A DNA stretch of 64,000 nucleotides from Corallococcus silvisoli (GTDB lineage Bacteria; Myxococcota; Myxococcia; Myxococcales; Myxococcaceae), in NCBI RefSeq assembly GCF_009909145.1, contig NZ_JAAAPJ010000001.1:558001-622000 (forward strand), in the 5' to 3' direction. This document shows, one piece after another, positions 43,517 to 52,114 of this stretch. Position numbers and translations under genes: made by a program. A model generated the notes under the pieces. That model was given only the letters and a program-made list of their open reading frames with translations, did not search any database and was not told the origin of the DNA. Positions within the stretch are counted from its first letter, which is position 1; each line of letters opens with the position of its first letter.

Positions 43517-45304
43517 CTACTTCACGCCGACGGCGGTCCAGGCGTCCGCGACCTTCTTCACCTCGGTGGAGTCCTTGCCGTACAGGTCCGTGGCGGCCTT
43601 GAGGGTGGCGGCGCGGGCCTGGGAGAAGTTGGTCTGCGGCGTCATGTACGTGGTGAGCGCGCGGCCGAAGATCTTCAGGCTCTTCTCCATGCCGATGCCG
43701 CCCTTCACTTCCAGGCCGGACGTCTTGTTCTTGCCGCCCTCGGTGAGCAGGTAGAAGGCGTTGTTGGCGATGCCGCTGGAGCCGTGCACCTCCGTCTGCT
43801 TCGGGTAGTTCTTGTAGTTGTCGATGGAGTACCCGTCCGACGTCGGGTCGTTCATGTAGCGGAGGGCGTCCGTGTTGTCGCCGTTGTTGGGCGTCCACGC
43901 GTCCTCGCCCACGGACCAGTCGAACTTCACGGCCTTGTTCTTCTGGCTCGCGTACCACTCCACGCCCGTGCCCATGATGTCGCTGAAGGACTCGTTGAGG
44001 CCGCCGGACTCGCCCTCGTACTCCAGGCCCGCGGTGCGCTCGGTGAGGCCGTGGCTGATTTCATGGCCGGCGATGTCCAGCGTGGTGAGCGGGCCGGAGT
44101 CCTTCCCGTCGCCGTCGCCGTACTGCATCTTCTCGCCGTCCCAGAACGCGTTCACCAGGTTCTTGTCGGTGTGCACGTAGGAGATGAGCTTCTCCCCCTT
44201 GCCGTCGATGGAGTCGCGGCCGAGGATCTCCTTGTAGAAGTCGTACGTCATCTCCGCGCCGTAGTGCGCGTCCACCGCGGCGGCGGCGCGAGCCGGGTCG
44301 GTCTTCTCACCCCAGACGTCGTTCTTGTCGGTGAAGCCCGTGGTGCCCGACGCGTTCTCCTGGTTCTTCGCGTCGTACGTCACGATGCCCTTGCCGCGCG
44401 TCTTGTCCTCCAGCGAGTACGTGCCGTCCTTGTTCTTCGTGGTCTGGAGGTCGACCTTGCCGCTGTACATCGTCTGGTCGTCCGCCACGCGGCCCGTGCC
44501 CGGCTTGGGGGCCGGCGTGGGGGTGGGCGTCTTCGGAGGCGTGCCCGTCGTGCCACCCGGGCGCTTGGCCTCCGCGCGGTCGAAGTGGCTGATGGTGTTG
44601 TACTGCTTGATGGACTCGCCCGTGTTCGCGTCGATGAAGTAGTTCATCGAGCGCGGGTCCTTGCCGTTGGACACCGACGTGTCCGTCAGCGTCACGTGGA
44701 AGGCGGCGCGGTACTGGCCATCCTTGCCCTTGACGATGACCTTCTCCGCGGTGGGCGCGCGCGTGGTGTCGCCGGCGAAGTCCTTCTGCGCCACCGACAG
44801 CGCGTCCTTCGCGGAGAGCTTCGTGGGCGCCTTGCCCAGGCCCACCGGGATGTTGGACACGTCGCCCGTCAGGCTGTCGAACTGGCCCTTCGCGTCCAGG
44901 TGGCCAATGACCTGCTCACCCGCGACCTTCACGCCCTCGTGCATGCGGTCCATGCGCACGTGCGTCATGCCCAGCTGATCCCGCTCCACCGAGCGCGGCG
45001 AGAACGACGCGCCGCCCGTGATGCCCGTCAGCTGCGGGTTCTTCTGGTTCACGTACGACACGGTCTTCTGCACGGCCTCCTGCGCCTGCGGGCTCGTCAG
45101 GTCCACCGGGCCCGGCGTCAGCTTCGCGCCCACGCCGTTCAGCGCCACCGTCGCCTTCGCCTTGGCGGGCGCCCCGGTGCTGAAGCTGGACTGCGAGCTC
45201 ATGCCCACCGGCCCCTTGTTCTTCGCGACGGTGTTCGTCGCCGGGGTGTCGGTGCGGTTCTGGGTGGCGACAACGGGCTTCGAGAGGTCGGTGCGCAGGG
45301 CCAT
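43517..45304 (-). CDS. M4-family (thermolysin-type) metalloprotease
   Basis: The 595-residue zymogen has an N-terminal propeptide with FTP/PepSY-like parts (SVERDQLGMTHVRMDRMHEG, then YFIDANTGESI). A Pro/Thr linker near residue 255 follows (TPPKTPTPTPAPKPGTG), then the catalytic domain. Zinc ligands are H414 and H418 in GHEISHGLT and E438 in GGLNESFSD; HGSSGIANNAFY gives the late catalytic His. The N-terminus (MALRTDLSKPVVATQNRTD) is polar and lacks a Sec or Tat signal, unusual for this secreted family. It stands alone, 344 bases from the divergent S4 gene. Confidence 0.93.
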   Translation of the reverse strand: MALRTDLSKPVVATQNRTDTPATNTVAKNKGPVGMSSQSSFSTGAPAKAKATVALNGVGAKLTPGPVDLTSPQAQEAVQKTVSYVNQKNPQLTGITGGASFSPRSVERDQLGMTHVRMDRMHEGVKVAGEQVIGHLDAKGQFDSLTGDVSNIPVGLGKAPTKLSAKDALSVAQKDFAGDTTRAPTAEKVIVKGKDGQYRAAFHVTLTDTSVSNGKDPRSMNYFIDANTGESIKQYNTISHFDRAEAKRPGGTTGTPPKTPTPTPAPKPGTGRVADDQTMYSGKVDLQTTKNKDGTYSLEDKTRGKGIVTYDAKNQENASGTTGFTDKNDVWGEKTDPARAAAAVDAHYGAEMTYDFYKEILGRDSIDGKGEKLISYVHTDKNLVNAFWDGEKMQYGDGDGKDSGPLTTLDIAGHEISHGLTERTAGLEYEGESGGLNESFSDIMGTGVEWYASQKNKAVKFDWSVGEDAWTPNNGDNTDALRYMNDPTSDGYSIDNYKNYPKQTEVHGSSGIANNAFYLLTEGGKNKTSGLEVKGGIGMEKSLKIFGRALTTYMTPQTNFSQARAATLKAATDLYGKDSTEVKKVADAWTAVGVK

Positions 45305-45648
45305 GGGGTGGTCTCAGGGGGAAGGTGACGCGGACAATTTGATTCTCGTGTCAGCCGCCCGGATGTTGCGTGTGGGTGGCTGCGTACACGGTCATGAGAG
45401 GGCTTAAACTCATGAATTCACGGTTGAAGTGTTCGTCCCACATCCACCGCACGGCAACATTCCGACCGGTAGGGAGGCCGGAGCGCGGGTTCTATTTCCG
45501 TTCATTTTCGGCCTGATCCGCTCCGTGCGTCCACCCACACCCCGTGTCTGGACGCTTGACCGCCTGCCGCCGTTGCGGGTATTGAAATTGATAGTGATTA
45601 TCAACTTCAACTTGGCTCGAGCCAACAGGAAGTCCGGAGGAGCACGCC
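45305..45648. other. Divergent intergenic region between M4 protease and S4 paralogue
   Basis: These 344 bases contain the 29-bp palindrome at 45582-45610 and, just before it, TTGACC (45556-45561) with TATTGA 18 bases on, a weak promoter for the S4 gene. The half near the protease gene shows a locally AT-richer stretch (about 45335-45350 and 45400-45425) but no clear motif. No small gene is supported. Confidence 0.55.
45582..45610. promoter_or_regulatory. 29-bp Fur/Zur-type palindrome upstream of the S4 paralogue
   Basis: The arms TTGAAATTGATA (45582-45593) and TATCAACTTCAA (45599-45610) are inverted copies differing at one position, with a five-base centre GTGAT. The AT-rich inner part resembles Fur-family operators (GATANTGATNATC pattern). 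It overlaps the putative -10 of the S4 gene, as expected for a repressor site. Because the gene it controls is the zinc-free form of S4, a zinc-responsive Zur is the most likely regulator. Confidence 0.75.
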
Positions 45649-46281
45649 GTGGCACGTGAACTGGGACCGCGAGGGAAGCTGTGTCGGCGGTTGGGGATTC
45701 CGCTTTCGCGCATCAGCGCGAAGGACCCCGACAAGGATCCGGTGCTGCGCCGGCCGTATCCGCCGGGCCAGCACGGGGCGACGGCGCGGGTCTCGGTGAG
45801 CGACTTCGCGCAGCGGCTGCGGGAGAAGCAGAAGCTGAAGCTGTACTACGGGCTGCTGGAGAAGCAGTGCCGCAGCGCCTTCCTGGAGGCGCGCCGGTCC
45901 CCGGGCAACACCGGCAAGGTGTTGATGCAGCTGTTGGAGAGCCGGCTGGACGCGATGGTGCTGCGCGCGGGGCTGGCCACGAGCATCCGTCAGGCGCGGC
46001 AGTTCGTGCGCCACGGGTACTTCCAGGTGGACGGCCGCCGCGCGGACATCCCCAGCCTCCGGCTCAAGCCCGGCAACGAGGTGCGCTTCCACTCCTCGCA
46101 CCTGAAGCTCCCGGTGGTGCAGGAGGCCTTCAGCCGGATGAAGGGCCGCCAGGTGCCGGCGTACGTGCAGGTCCTGGGCGAGGGAGAGGGCATGCGCTAC
46201 GTGCGCCTGCCCGAGCGCGAGGAGATCCCCGTGGACGTGAACGAGCCCTTCATCGTCGAGTACTACGCCCAGCGGAGCTGA
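45649..46281 (+). CDS. rpsD: Ribosomal protein S4 paralogue lacking the zinc ribbon (C- form)
   Basis: S4 binds 16S rRNA early in 30S assembly. This 210-residue copy has the S4 RNA-binding domain ([35 protein letters not shown]) and the [10 protein letters not shown] motif. In zinc-type S4 four cysteines lie before that motif; here only C12 remains and the other positions are Gly and Asp ([19 protein letters not shown]). This is the classic C-minus paralogue made when zinc is scarce. It is monocistronic rather than in the ribosomal operon, behind a Fur/Zur-type palindrome. The GTG at 45649 has GGAGG eight bases upstream. Confidence 0.93.
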   Translation: MARELGPRGKLCRRLGIPLSRISAKDPDKDPVLRRPYPPGQHGATARVSVSDFAQRLREKQKLKLYYGLLEKQCRSAFLEARRSPGNTGKVLMQLLESRLDAMVLRAGLATSIRQARQFVRHGYFQVDGRRADIPSLRLKPGNEVRFHSSHLKLPVVQEAFSRMKGRQVPAYVQVLGEGEGMRYVRLPEREEIPVDVNEPFIVEYYAQRS

Positions 46282-46394
46282 CGCTCCGGCCCTCCGTCGC
46301 CCGTCCGCCGAGCCTGATGGCGGGCAGGGGCGGTGTCCGGCGCTCGCGCGCCCCATCTTCTTCCCGAGGGCGTTCTTGGCGGGAAGGAGTGGGG

Positions 46395-48593
46395 ATGCGC
46401 GGGGTGCCAGGCGAGACGGGGGCCGAAGGGTGGGTGGCGCCCCGAGGGAGGCTTGCCCGGGGGCACCTGCCGCGCCACGTGGCCGGGCTCTTCCGCTTCC
46501 AGCCGGGCCAGCCGGCGGTGGCCGCGGGGCTGCGCACGGGCCTGGCGCTGGGGATTCCGCTGCTCGTGTCGGCGCTGCTGAAGATGCCGCAGGCGTCGTG
46601 GGCGGGCATGGCGGGGCTCTTCGTCGCGCTGGTGGACAAGGGCGGGCCGTACCGCACGCGCGCGCGGGCCATGGGCGCGATGACGGTGCTGGGCGCGGTC
46701 GTGGGGTTCGTCGTCGCGCTGCCCAGCCCCCTCTGGGTGGACGTGGCGCTGACGCTCTTCTGGGTGACGGCGTGCGGCTTCGCGCGCAGCTACGGCGAGG
46801 TGCCGGGCATCGTGGGGATGCTGCTGGCCAACCTGTTCGTGGTGTCGCTGGCACTGCCGTCCCACGGGCTGAAAGGGGTGCTGCTGCAGGCGGCGTACTT
46901 CGTCGCGGGCGGCCTGTGGTCCATGTTCCTGGCGCTGGTGCTGTGGCCGTTGCGGCCCTACCGCCCGGCGCGGCTGGCCATCGCGGCCTGCTACGAGGAG
47001 CTGGCGGAGGTCGCGGACGCGGTGGCGGGCTGGCCCATGGAGGGCCCTTCCCGGGTGGGCTCCTGGGCGGCGGTGCAGCGGGCCGCGAGCATGCGGCAGG
47101 CGCTGGAGACGGCGCGCGCCACGCTGGGCGCCACGCGCCAGGGGCGGCAGGAGGAGAGCGGCCGGGGAGAGCACCTGCTGGTGCTGCTGGAGGACGCGGA
47201 CGCGCTGTCGCTGCTGCTCACGGCGATGTCGGAGTCGCTGGATGAAGCCCCTCGCCAGGGGGCCTGCCGGAAGGTCCGGCTCGAGGCCCAGCATGCGTTG
47301 GGGGCGCTGGCGGTGGACCTGCGGGGCGTGGTGGGGGCGCTGGTGCGGGGCTCGGTGCCGGCGCCGACGTCGTGGGACGCGGAGCGGGTGACGCGGATGA
47401 TCCAGTCGGAGGGGGGCCTCCCGGAGCCGGCGCGCTCGCAGTACTCGCACGGCGCGGGCCTGCTGGGGCGGCTGCGGGAGTACAGCGCCGTGGCGCTGGA
47501 CGTGGCTTCGCGGCTGGAGAGCGGCGAGCCCCTGCCCGAGCGCGACACGAAGCCCTTCGCCCCGGAAGAGGCGCGGCCGCGTTCGTGGTGGGAGGTGCTG
47601 CGGGACCACCTGACGCCGGAGTCCGTGGTCTTCCGGCACGCGCTGCGGCTGGGGCTCACCGCGACGGTGGCGACGGCGGTCGCGGAGGGGCTGGGGCTCA
47701 ACCACTGGTACTGGGTGACCATCACCGTGATTGTCGTGTTGCAGCCGTACGCGGGGCTGACGACAGAGAAGGGGCTGCAGCGCGTGGCGGGGACATTGGT
47801 GGGCAGCGTGCTGGCCATGGGGCTGGTGCACGTGTTGCCCGCGCGGTGGATGGTGCTGACGGCCATCGTGGTGCTCATCTGCGTGTCGGTGAGCGTGCGG
47901 CCCCTCAACTTCACCGTCTTCCAGGTGCTGCTGGCGCCCGCGCTGGTGCTGCTCGCGGAGATCCAGACCGGGGACTGGACGCTCGCGGGGGTGCGCATCC
48001 TCAACACGCTGCTGGGGGGCGGCCTGGCGCTGCTGGGCATCCGGCTGCTCTGGCCCAGCCCGGAGCATGCGCGCTTCCCGGAGGAGGTGGCCAGCGTGCT
48101 GGAGGCGGACCGGGACTACCTGCGGGAGGTGGCCCGGACGCCGGTGCCCTCGGAGCCGGCGCTGCGCGAGGCCCGGCGCAAGGTGGGCGTGGCGCTCCTG
48201 GCCGCGGAGGCGTCGTTCCAGCGGCTGCTCAGCGAGTGGAAGGGGCCGGCGAAGGAGCTGGAGCCCGGGATGGCGCTCATCACCTTCGCGCGGCGCTTCA
48301 CGGCGGCGGTGACGGCGCTGGCGGCGAGCCGTGTCTGGCACCCGGGGCCGGACCTGGGGCCGGTGTCGCGCTATGCGTCGGATGCGCTGGCGGAGCTGTC
48401 CGCGGCGCTCGTGTCGCGCCGCGTGCCCTCACGCCTCAGGCACGAGGCGCCCGCGGTGGAGGGCGCGGACGCGCTGGCGCGCACGCAGGTGACGCGGCTG
48501 GTGCGCCAGCTGGGCGTGCTCCACCACGCGGTGGAGCGCATGCCGCCCGCGCTGCGGGCCTCGGGGGATGGGGCGGGGCCCGCTCCCACGTGA
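46395..48593 (+). CDS. FUSC-family (YccS/aromatic-acid exporter-like) membrane protein
   Basis: The 732-residue inner-membrane protein has two membrane blocks. The first is at about residues 40-190 (LALGIPLLVSALLKMPQAS, AMTVLGAVVGFVVALPSPL) and the second near 425-560 (GLNHWYWVTITVIVVLQPYA, LVGSVLAMGLVHVLPARWM, LLAPALVLLAEIQTGDW). They are separated and followed by soluble helical domains. This duplicated layout and the NHWYWVTITVIVVLQP signature mark the FUSC / fusaric-acid-resistance-like family, proposed to export aromatic acids. AAGGAG stands six bases before the ATG at 46395. It follows the S4 gene by 113 bases and may or may not share its transcript. Confidence 0.87.
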   Translation: MRGVPGETGAEGWVAPRGRLARGHLPRHVAGLFRFQPGQPAVAAGLRTGLALGIPLLVSALLKMPQASWAGMAGLFVALVDKGGPYRTRARAMGAMTVLGAVVGFVVALPSPLWVDVALTLFWVTACGFARSYGEVPGIVGMLLANLFVVSLALPSHGLKGVLLQAAYFVAGGLWSMFLALVLWPLRPYRPARLAIAACYEELAEVADAVAGWPMEGPSRVGSWAAVQRAASMRQALETARATLGATRQGRQEESGRGEHLLVLLEDADALSLLLTAMSESLDEAPRQGACRKVRLEAQHALGALAVDLRGVVGALVRGSVPAPTSWDAERVTRMIQSEGGLPEPARSQYSHGAGLLGRLREYSAVALDVASRLESGEPLPERDTKPFAPEEARPRSWWEVLRDHLTPESVVFRHALRLGLTATVATAVAEGLGLNHWYWVTITVIVVLQPYAGLTTEKGLQRVAGTLVGSVLAMGLVHVLPARWMVLTAIVVLICVSVSVRPLNFTVFQVLLAPALVLLAEIQTGDWTLAGVRILNTLLGGGLALLGIRLLWPSPEHARFPEEVASVLEADRDYLREVARTPVPSEPALREARRKVGVALLAAEASFQRLLSEWKGPAKELEPGMALITFARRFTAAVTALAASRVWHPGPDLGPVSRYASDALAELSAALVSRRVPSRLRHEAPAVEGADALARTQVTRLVRQLGVLHHAVERMPPALRASGDGAGPAPT

Positions 48594-48696
48594 CCCGCGA
48601 AGGGCGCGGCCTGGAGGTAAGGAGGAAGCGCATGGCTCCCGCCCCCTGGCGCGGGGCCTTCCGCCGCGGGAGCGCGGGGCTCGGGAGCGGGCGGGG

Positions 48697-48777
48697 CGCC
48701 GGATGCAGGCCCTTCGCGACGCGGCATCCGGCGTGTCTTCCGCGTGACCCGGGATGCGACGGGCTCTCGCGGAAGAC
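48697..48777. terminator. Tandem hairpins between convergent FUSC and HEAT genes
   Basis: Two perfect 10-bp stems lie side by side: CGCCGGATGC (48697-48706) with GCATCCGGCG (48724-48733), and GTCTTCCGCG (48735-48744) with CGCGGAAGAC (48768-48777). They occupy the 198-base gap between converging stops and probably stop transcription from both sides. Confidence 0.6.
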
Positions 48778-48791
48778 GCGCCGGGGGCCGG

Positions 48792-50387
48792 TCAGGCCCG
48801 CTCCAGCTTGACCAGCAGCCGGCGCAGGTCCTCGTTCACGCGCACGAAGTTGGAGTTGCCCTTCTCATCCTCCAACTGCTTCCTCAGCGCGGGCAGGGCC
48901 GCCTCGCGGATCTTCTTCGCCGCGCCGGGCGCGTCCGTCAGCCAGTCCACGGACTGGATGACCGTGGCGCGGACCTCCGTGTCGCGCTCGGTGAGCCGCG
49001 CCGCCAGCGCCGGGCCCTGCTCCGCGCTCCCCGCGCGCCCCACCTCCAGCGCCGCGCGCTGCAACAGCACCGCGTCCGCCTTGGGGATCCGCTGCGACCA
49101 GCAGCCCGCGTTGCCCGTACACGCCTGGACCGCCTCCAGCACGGCCCCATAGCCCAGCAGCTGGTCCGCGCGCTTCTTGCCCAGCGCCGCGGGATTCTCG
49201 CAACCCTCCTCGCCCGTCGCGTTGCAGTCCGCCGCGGTGCGCGCGGGCTCCGCGGCGGCCAGCTTCGCGAGCACCGGCTGCTCGCGCGCATCTCCAATCA
49301 GCGCGATGCCCTTCACCGCCACCTCGCGCGCGTACCAGTCCCCGCTGCCCGCCGCCTTCTCCAGCGCGGGAATCGCGTCCCGGCTGCCCACCAGCGTCAG
49401 CGCCCGCACGTACGCGTCGCGCACCGTGGGGTCCGGCTCCGCGACGAGCGCCGTGAGCGGCTTCACCGCCTCCGGGGCCCGCATGCGCCCGAGCGCGTCC
49501 GCCGCCTGCATCCGCACCAGCGCCTGGATCTGCGGATCCGAATGGGTGAACGACAGCTGCTTCACCAGCGACGGCACCGCGCGCTTCTCCCGCAGGTCAC
49601 CCAGCACCTGCGCGGCCTTCATCGGGTAGCTGGCGGGGTTGACGCCCTGGGCCTTCGCCCACAAGAGCAGCTCCGCGTCCTTGCCATCCAGCACCGGCAG
49701 CAGCGCCTCCGCGGCGGGCGCGCCCAGCTGGTACAGCGCGAAGCTGCTCTCCACGTAGAAGGACACGCCCCGGCGCTCCTTCGTCAGCGTGCGCATCAGC
49801 GCGGGGACCGCGCGCGGGTCGCCAATCTGGCCCAGCGCCTCGATGGCCTTCTTGTTGAGGAAGGGCTCCGCGGCCTCGTCCGTCGCCAGCTGGATGAGCG
49901 AATCCACCGCGGGCGTCGCCTTCAGCGCGCCCAGCACCTGGATGGCCTCGATGCGCGTGTAGTTGTCCTTGCTGCGCAGGAGCGGCACCAGCGACGGCAC
50001 CGCGCGCGCATCCCCGATGCGCCCCAGCGCCCCCACCACCGCCTTGTTCACCTGCTGCGCGGGCACGTCCGCCGCCCCCGGGTCCAACGCCGCGGTCAGC
50101 GGCTCCAGCGAGGTCGGGTGATGCAGGTCGCCCAGCGCCCGGGCCACCGCCGCCTTCACCTCCGGCTTGCGCTCCGAGGACAGGCGCGCGTGCAGGAAGG
50201 GCAGGAACTGCTCGTTGACGTTGCCCGACGTGCGCATGGACTCAATCACTCGCACCCGGTCGTCCGGCCGCCGCGCCCCCTCCAGGCTGGACTGCCAGTA
50301 CTCCGGCGTCTTGGGGTCCTCCTTCTTGCAGCCTCCAAGTGCGAGGCAGGACACCGCCAGGGACAGGGCGACGAGTGAGCGGGACAT
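48792..50387 (-). CDS. HEAT-repeat lipoprotein
   Basis: The 531-residue precursor has a lipoprotein signal (MSRSLVALSLAVSCLALGGC). The rest is a series of HEAT/PBS-type helical repeats, such as VKAAVARALGDLHHPTSLEP, KAVVGALGRIGDARAVPSL, KAIEALGQIGDPRAVPALM and MQAADALGRMRAPEAVKPL. These form a superhelix for protein contacts at the membrane surface. A cysteine-containing insert (CNATGEEGCEN, CTGNAGCW) near residue 400 may make disulfides. AAGGAG precedes the ATG at 50387. Partner unknown; divergent from the HAMP protein gene. Confidence 0.87.
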   Translation of the reverse strand: MSRSLVALSLAVSCLALGGCKKEDPKTPEYWQSSLEGARRPDDRVRVIESMRTSGNVNEQFLPFLHARLSSERKPEVKAAVARALGDLHHPTSLEPLTAALDPGAADVPAQQVNKAVVGALGRIGDARAVPSLVPLLRSKDNYTRIEAIQVLGALKATPAVDSLIQLATDEAAEPFLNKKAIEALGQIGDPRAVPALMRTLTKERRGVSFYVESSFALYQLGAPAAEALLPVLDGKDAELLLWAKAQGVNPASYPMKAAQVLGDLREKRAVPSLVKQLSFTHSDPQIQALVRMQAADALGRMRAPEAVKPLTALVAEPDPTVRDAYVRALTLVGSRDAIPALEKAAGSGDWYAREVAVKGIALIGDAREQPVLAKLAAAEPARTAADCNATGEEGCENPAALGKKRADQLLGYGAVLEAVQACTGNAGCWSQRIPKADAVLLQRAALEVGRAGSAEQGPALAARLTERDTEVRATVIQSVDWLTDAPGAAKKIREAALPALRKQLEDEKGNSNFVRVNEDLRRLLVKLERA

Positions 50388-50490
50388 GGGGCTCCTTTGC
50401 GTCCGAGAGTCTGGGCTTCCGTTGGGTGTAGACCTCTCCTGACGAAGGACGCAAACCTCCACCACCTCCTGGGGTACGCTGGTCAACGAC

Positions 50491-51081
50491 ATGGCCCATG
50501 CCGAAGACAGTCGTAACGCGTCGCGTCCGGCCCTTGCGCGCCGGACGTACCTGCTCGACCGCGAATTCCAGCTCAAATACATCCTTCTGCTCACCGGCAT
50601 GGGCGCCGGGAGCATGCTGTTGTTCGGCGTGCTCGCGCAGCAGGTGAACCGCATGGCGGCCGAAGGCGGGCTGTCCGGCGAGGAGTCGCTCTGGTGGCTC
50701 ACCGGCGTCGCCACCGTGGGCCTGGGCATCGCGCTGGGGTTGTTCGGGCTGCTCTTCACGCACCGTGTGGCGGGCCCCGTCCATGTGATGAGCCTCTACG
50801 TCGCGGCGCTCGCGGCGGGCCGCTATCCGCGCCTGCGTCCGCTGCGGCGCAAGGACGAGCTGCGCGCCTTCTTCGCGCGCTTCAGCGAGGCGGTGGACCG
50901 GATCCGCCAGCGCGAGGCGGACGAAGCGCTGGCGCTGGAGAAGGCCCTGGCGGCGCTCAAGGACGTGGCCACCACGCCCGAGGCGCGCGAGGCCCTGTCC
51001 ACGCTGGAGGCGCTGCGCACGCGCAAGCGGCAGGCGGTGGACACCTCCGCGCCGCCCGCCGCCTTCAAGTCCGTGGCGTGA
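50491..51081 (+). CDS. HAMP-domain membrane protein without output domain
   Basis: This 196-residue protein has two membrane helices (about residues 29-49, YILLLTGMGAGSMLLFGVL, and 68-90, WWLTGVATVGLGIALGLFGL) separated by a short outer loop. A HAMP linker (THRVAGPVHVMSLYVAALAAGRYP) and a helical coiled tail follow. It lacks a kinase, cyclase or methyl-accepting domain, so it may pass a signal to a partner protein or be a simplified sensor. The fmt gene begins 48 bases after its stop. The ATG at 50491 lacks a strong ribosome site. Confidence 0.8.
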   Translation: MAHAEDSRNASRPALARRTYLLDREFQLKYILLLTGMGAGSMLLFGVLAQQVNRMAAEGGLSGEESLWWLTGVATVGLGIALGLFGLLFTHRVAGPVHVMSLYVAALAAGRYPRLRPLRRKDELRAFFARFSEAVDRIRQREADEALALEKALAALKDVATTPEAREALSTLEALRTRKRQAVDTSAPPAAFKSVA

Positions 51082-51129
51082 GCCCGGACGCAACCTCTTC
51101 CCCCCTTTCTTTCAAGAGATTCCCCTCAC

Positions 51130-52065
51130 ATGAGCCGACCCCGCATCGTCTTCATGGGCACGCCCGAGTTCGCCGTGTCCTCGCTCGAGGCCTGCTTCGA
51201 CGTGGGTGACGTCGTGGCGGTCGTCACCCAGCCGGACAAGCCCAAGGGCCGTGGCAACGCCGTCACCGCGCCGCCCGTGAAGGAGCGCGCGCTGGAGAAG
51301 GGCATCCCCGTGCTCCAGCCGCAGAAGCTGCGCACGCCGCCCTTCTCCGAGGAGCTGCGCCAGTACGCCCCCGACGTCTGCGTGGTGACGGCCTACGGGA
51401 AGATCCTCCCCAAGGACCTGCTGTCCCTGCCGGCGAAGGGCTGCGTCAACGTGCACGCGTCGCTCTTGCCGCGCTTCCGGGGCGCCGCGCCCATCCAGTG
51501 GGCCATCGCGCACGGCGACAGCGAGACGGGCGTGTCCCTGATGGTGATGGACGAGGGCCTGGACACGGGGCCCGTGCTGGCGATGAAGCGGCTGCCCATC
51601 GCCGCGGATGAGACGAGCGCCACGCTGCACGCGAAGCTGTCCGCGCTGGGCGGAGACCTCCTGCGGGAGTCCCTGCCGCGCTATCTCAACGGGGAGCTGA
51701 CGCCCCAGCCCCAGCCCTCCGAGGGCATGGTGCTGGCGCCCATCATCGACAAGGAGAACGCGAAGCTGGACTTCACGAAGCCGGCGGTGGAGCTGGACCG
51801 ACGGCTGCGCGCCTTCACCCCGTGGCCCGGCGCGTACACGCTGCTGTCGGGCAAGGTCTTCAAGGTGCACCGGATGCGGCCCGCCGCGGGAAAAGGCGAG
51901 CCCGGCACGGTGTTGTCCGCGGGGCCGGAGGGCATCGAGGTCGCGTGCGGCGAGGGCTCGCTCGTCTTCCTGGAGGTCCAGCCAGAGGGCAAGCGGGTGA
52001 TGCGCGCGGGCGACTTCTTGTCCGGCAACAAATTGCAGCCGGGCAGTCAGCCGTTCACGTCGTGA
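51130..52065 (+). CDS. fmt: Methionyl-tRNA formyltransferase
   Basis: Fmt formylates the initiator Met-tRNA using 10-formyl-tetrahydrofolate. The 311-residue protein has the catalytic triad N107, H109 (CVNVHASLLPRFRGAAPI) and D145 (MDEGLDTG), the opening IVFMGTPEFAV, and the C-terminal tRNA-binding domain from about residue 205 (FTPWPGAYTLLSGKVFK). This is full normal length. It leads a cluster with the AroQ-like gene (start 49 bases on) and rsmB. The fmt-rsmB association is widespread in bacteria and ties the cluster to translation. Confidence 0.96.
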   Translation: MSRPRIVFMGTPEFAVSSLEACFDVGDVVAVVTQPDKPKGRGNAVTAPPVKERALEKGIPVLQPQKLRTPPFSEELRQYAPDVCVVTAYGKILPKDLLSLPAKGCVNVHASLLPRFRGAAPIQWAIAHGDSETGVSLMVMDEGLDTGPVLAMKRLPIAADETSATLHAKLSALGGDLLRESLPRYLNGELTPQPQPSEGMVLAPIIDKENAKLDFTKPAVELDRRLRAFTPWPGAYTLLSGKVFKVHRMRPAAGKGEPGTVLSAGPEGIEVACGEGSLVFLEVQPEGKRVMRAGDFLSGNKLQPGSQPFTS

Positions 52066-52114
52066 GCGCGCCCCGGTGCGCCATGTGGAATCCTTGCCGC
52101 AGGGAGTCTCACGG

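Noticed and set aside
45582..45610. Simple iron-Fur box
   Set aside because: The inner sequence does resemble a Fur box, but the controlled gene is a zinc-sparing ribosomal paralogue and the symmetry extends well beyond a 19-bp Fur site, so Zur is the better reading. Fur is not excluded.
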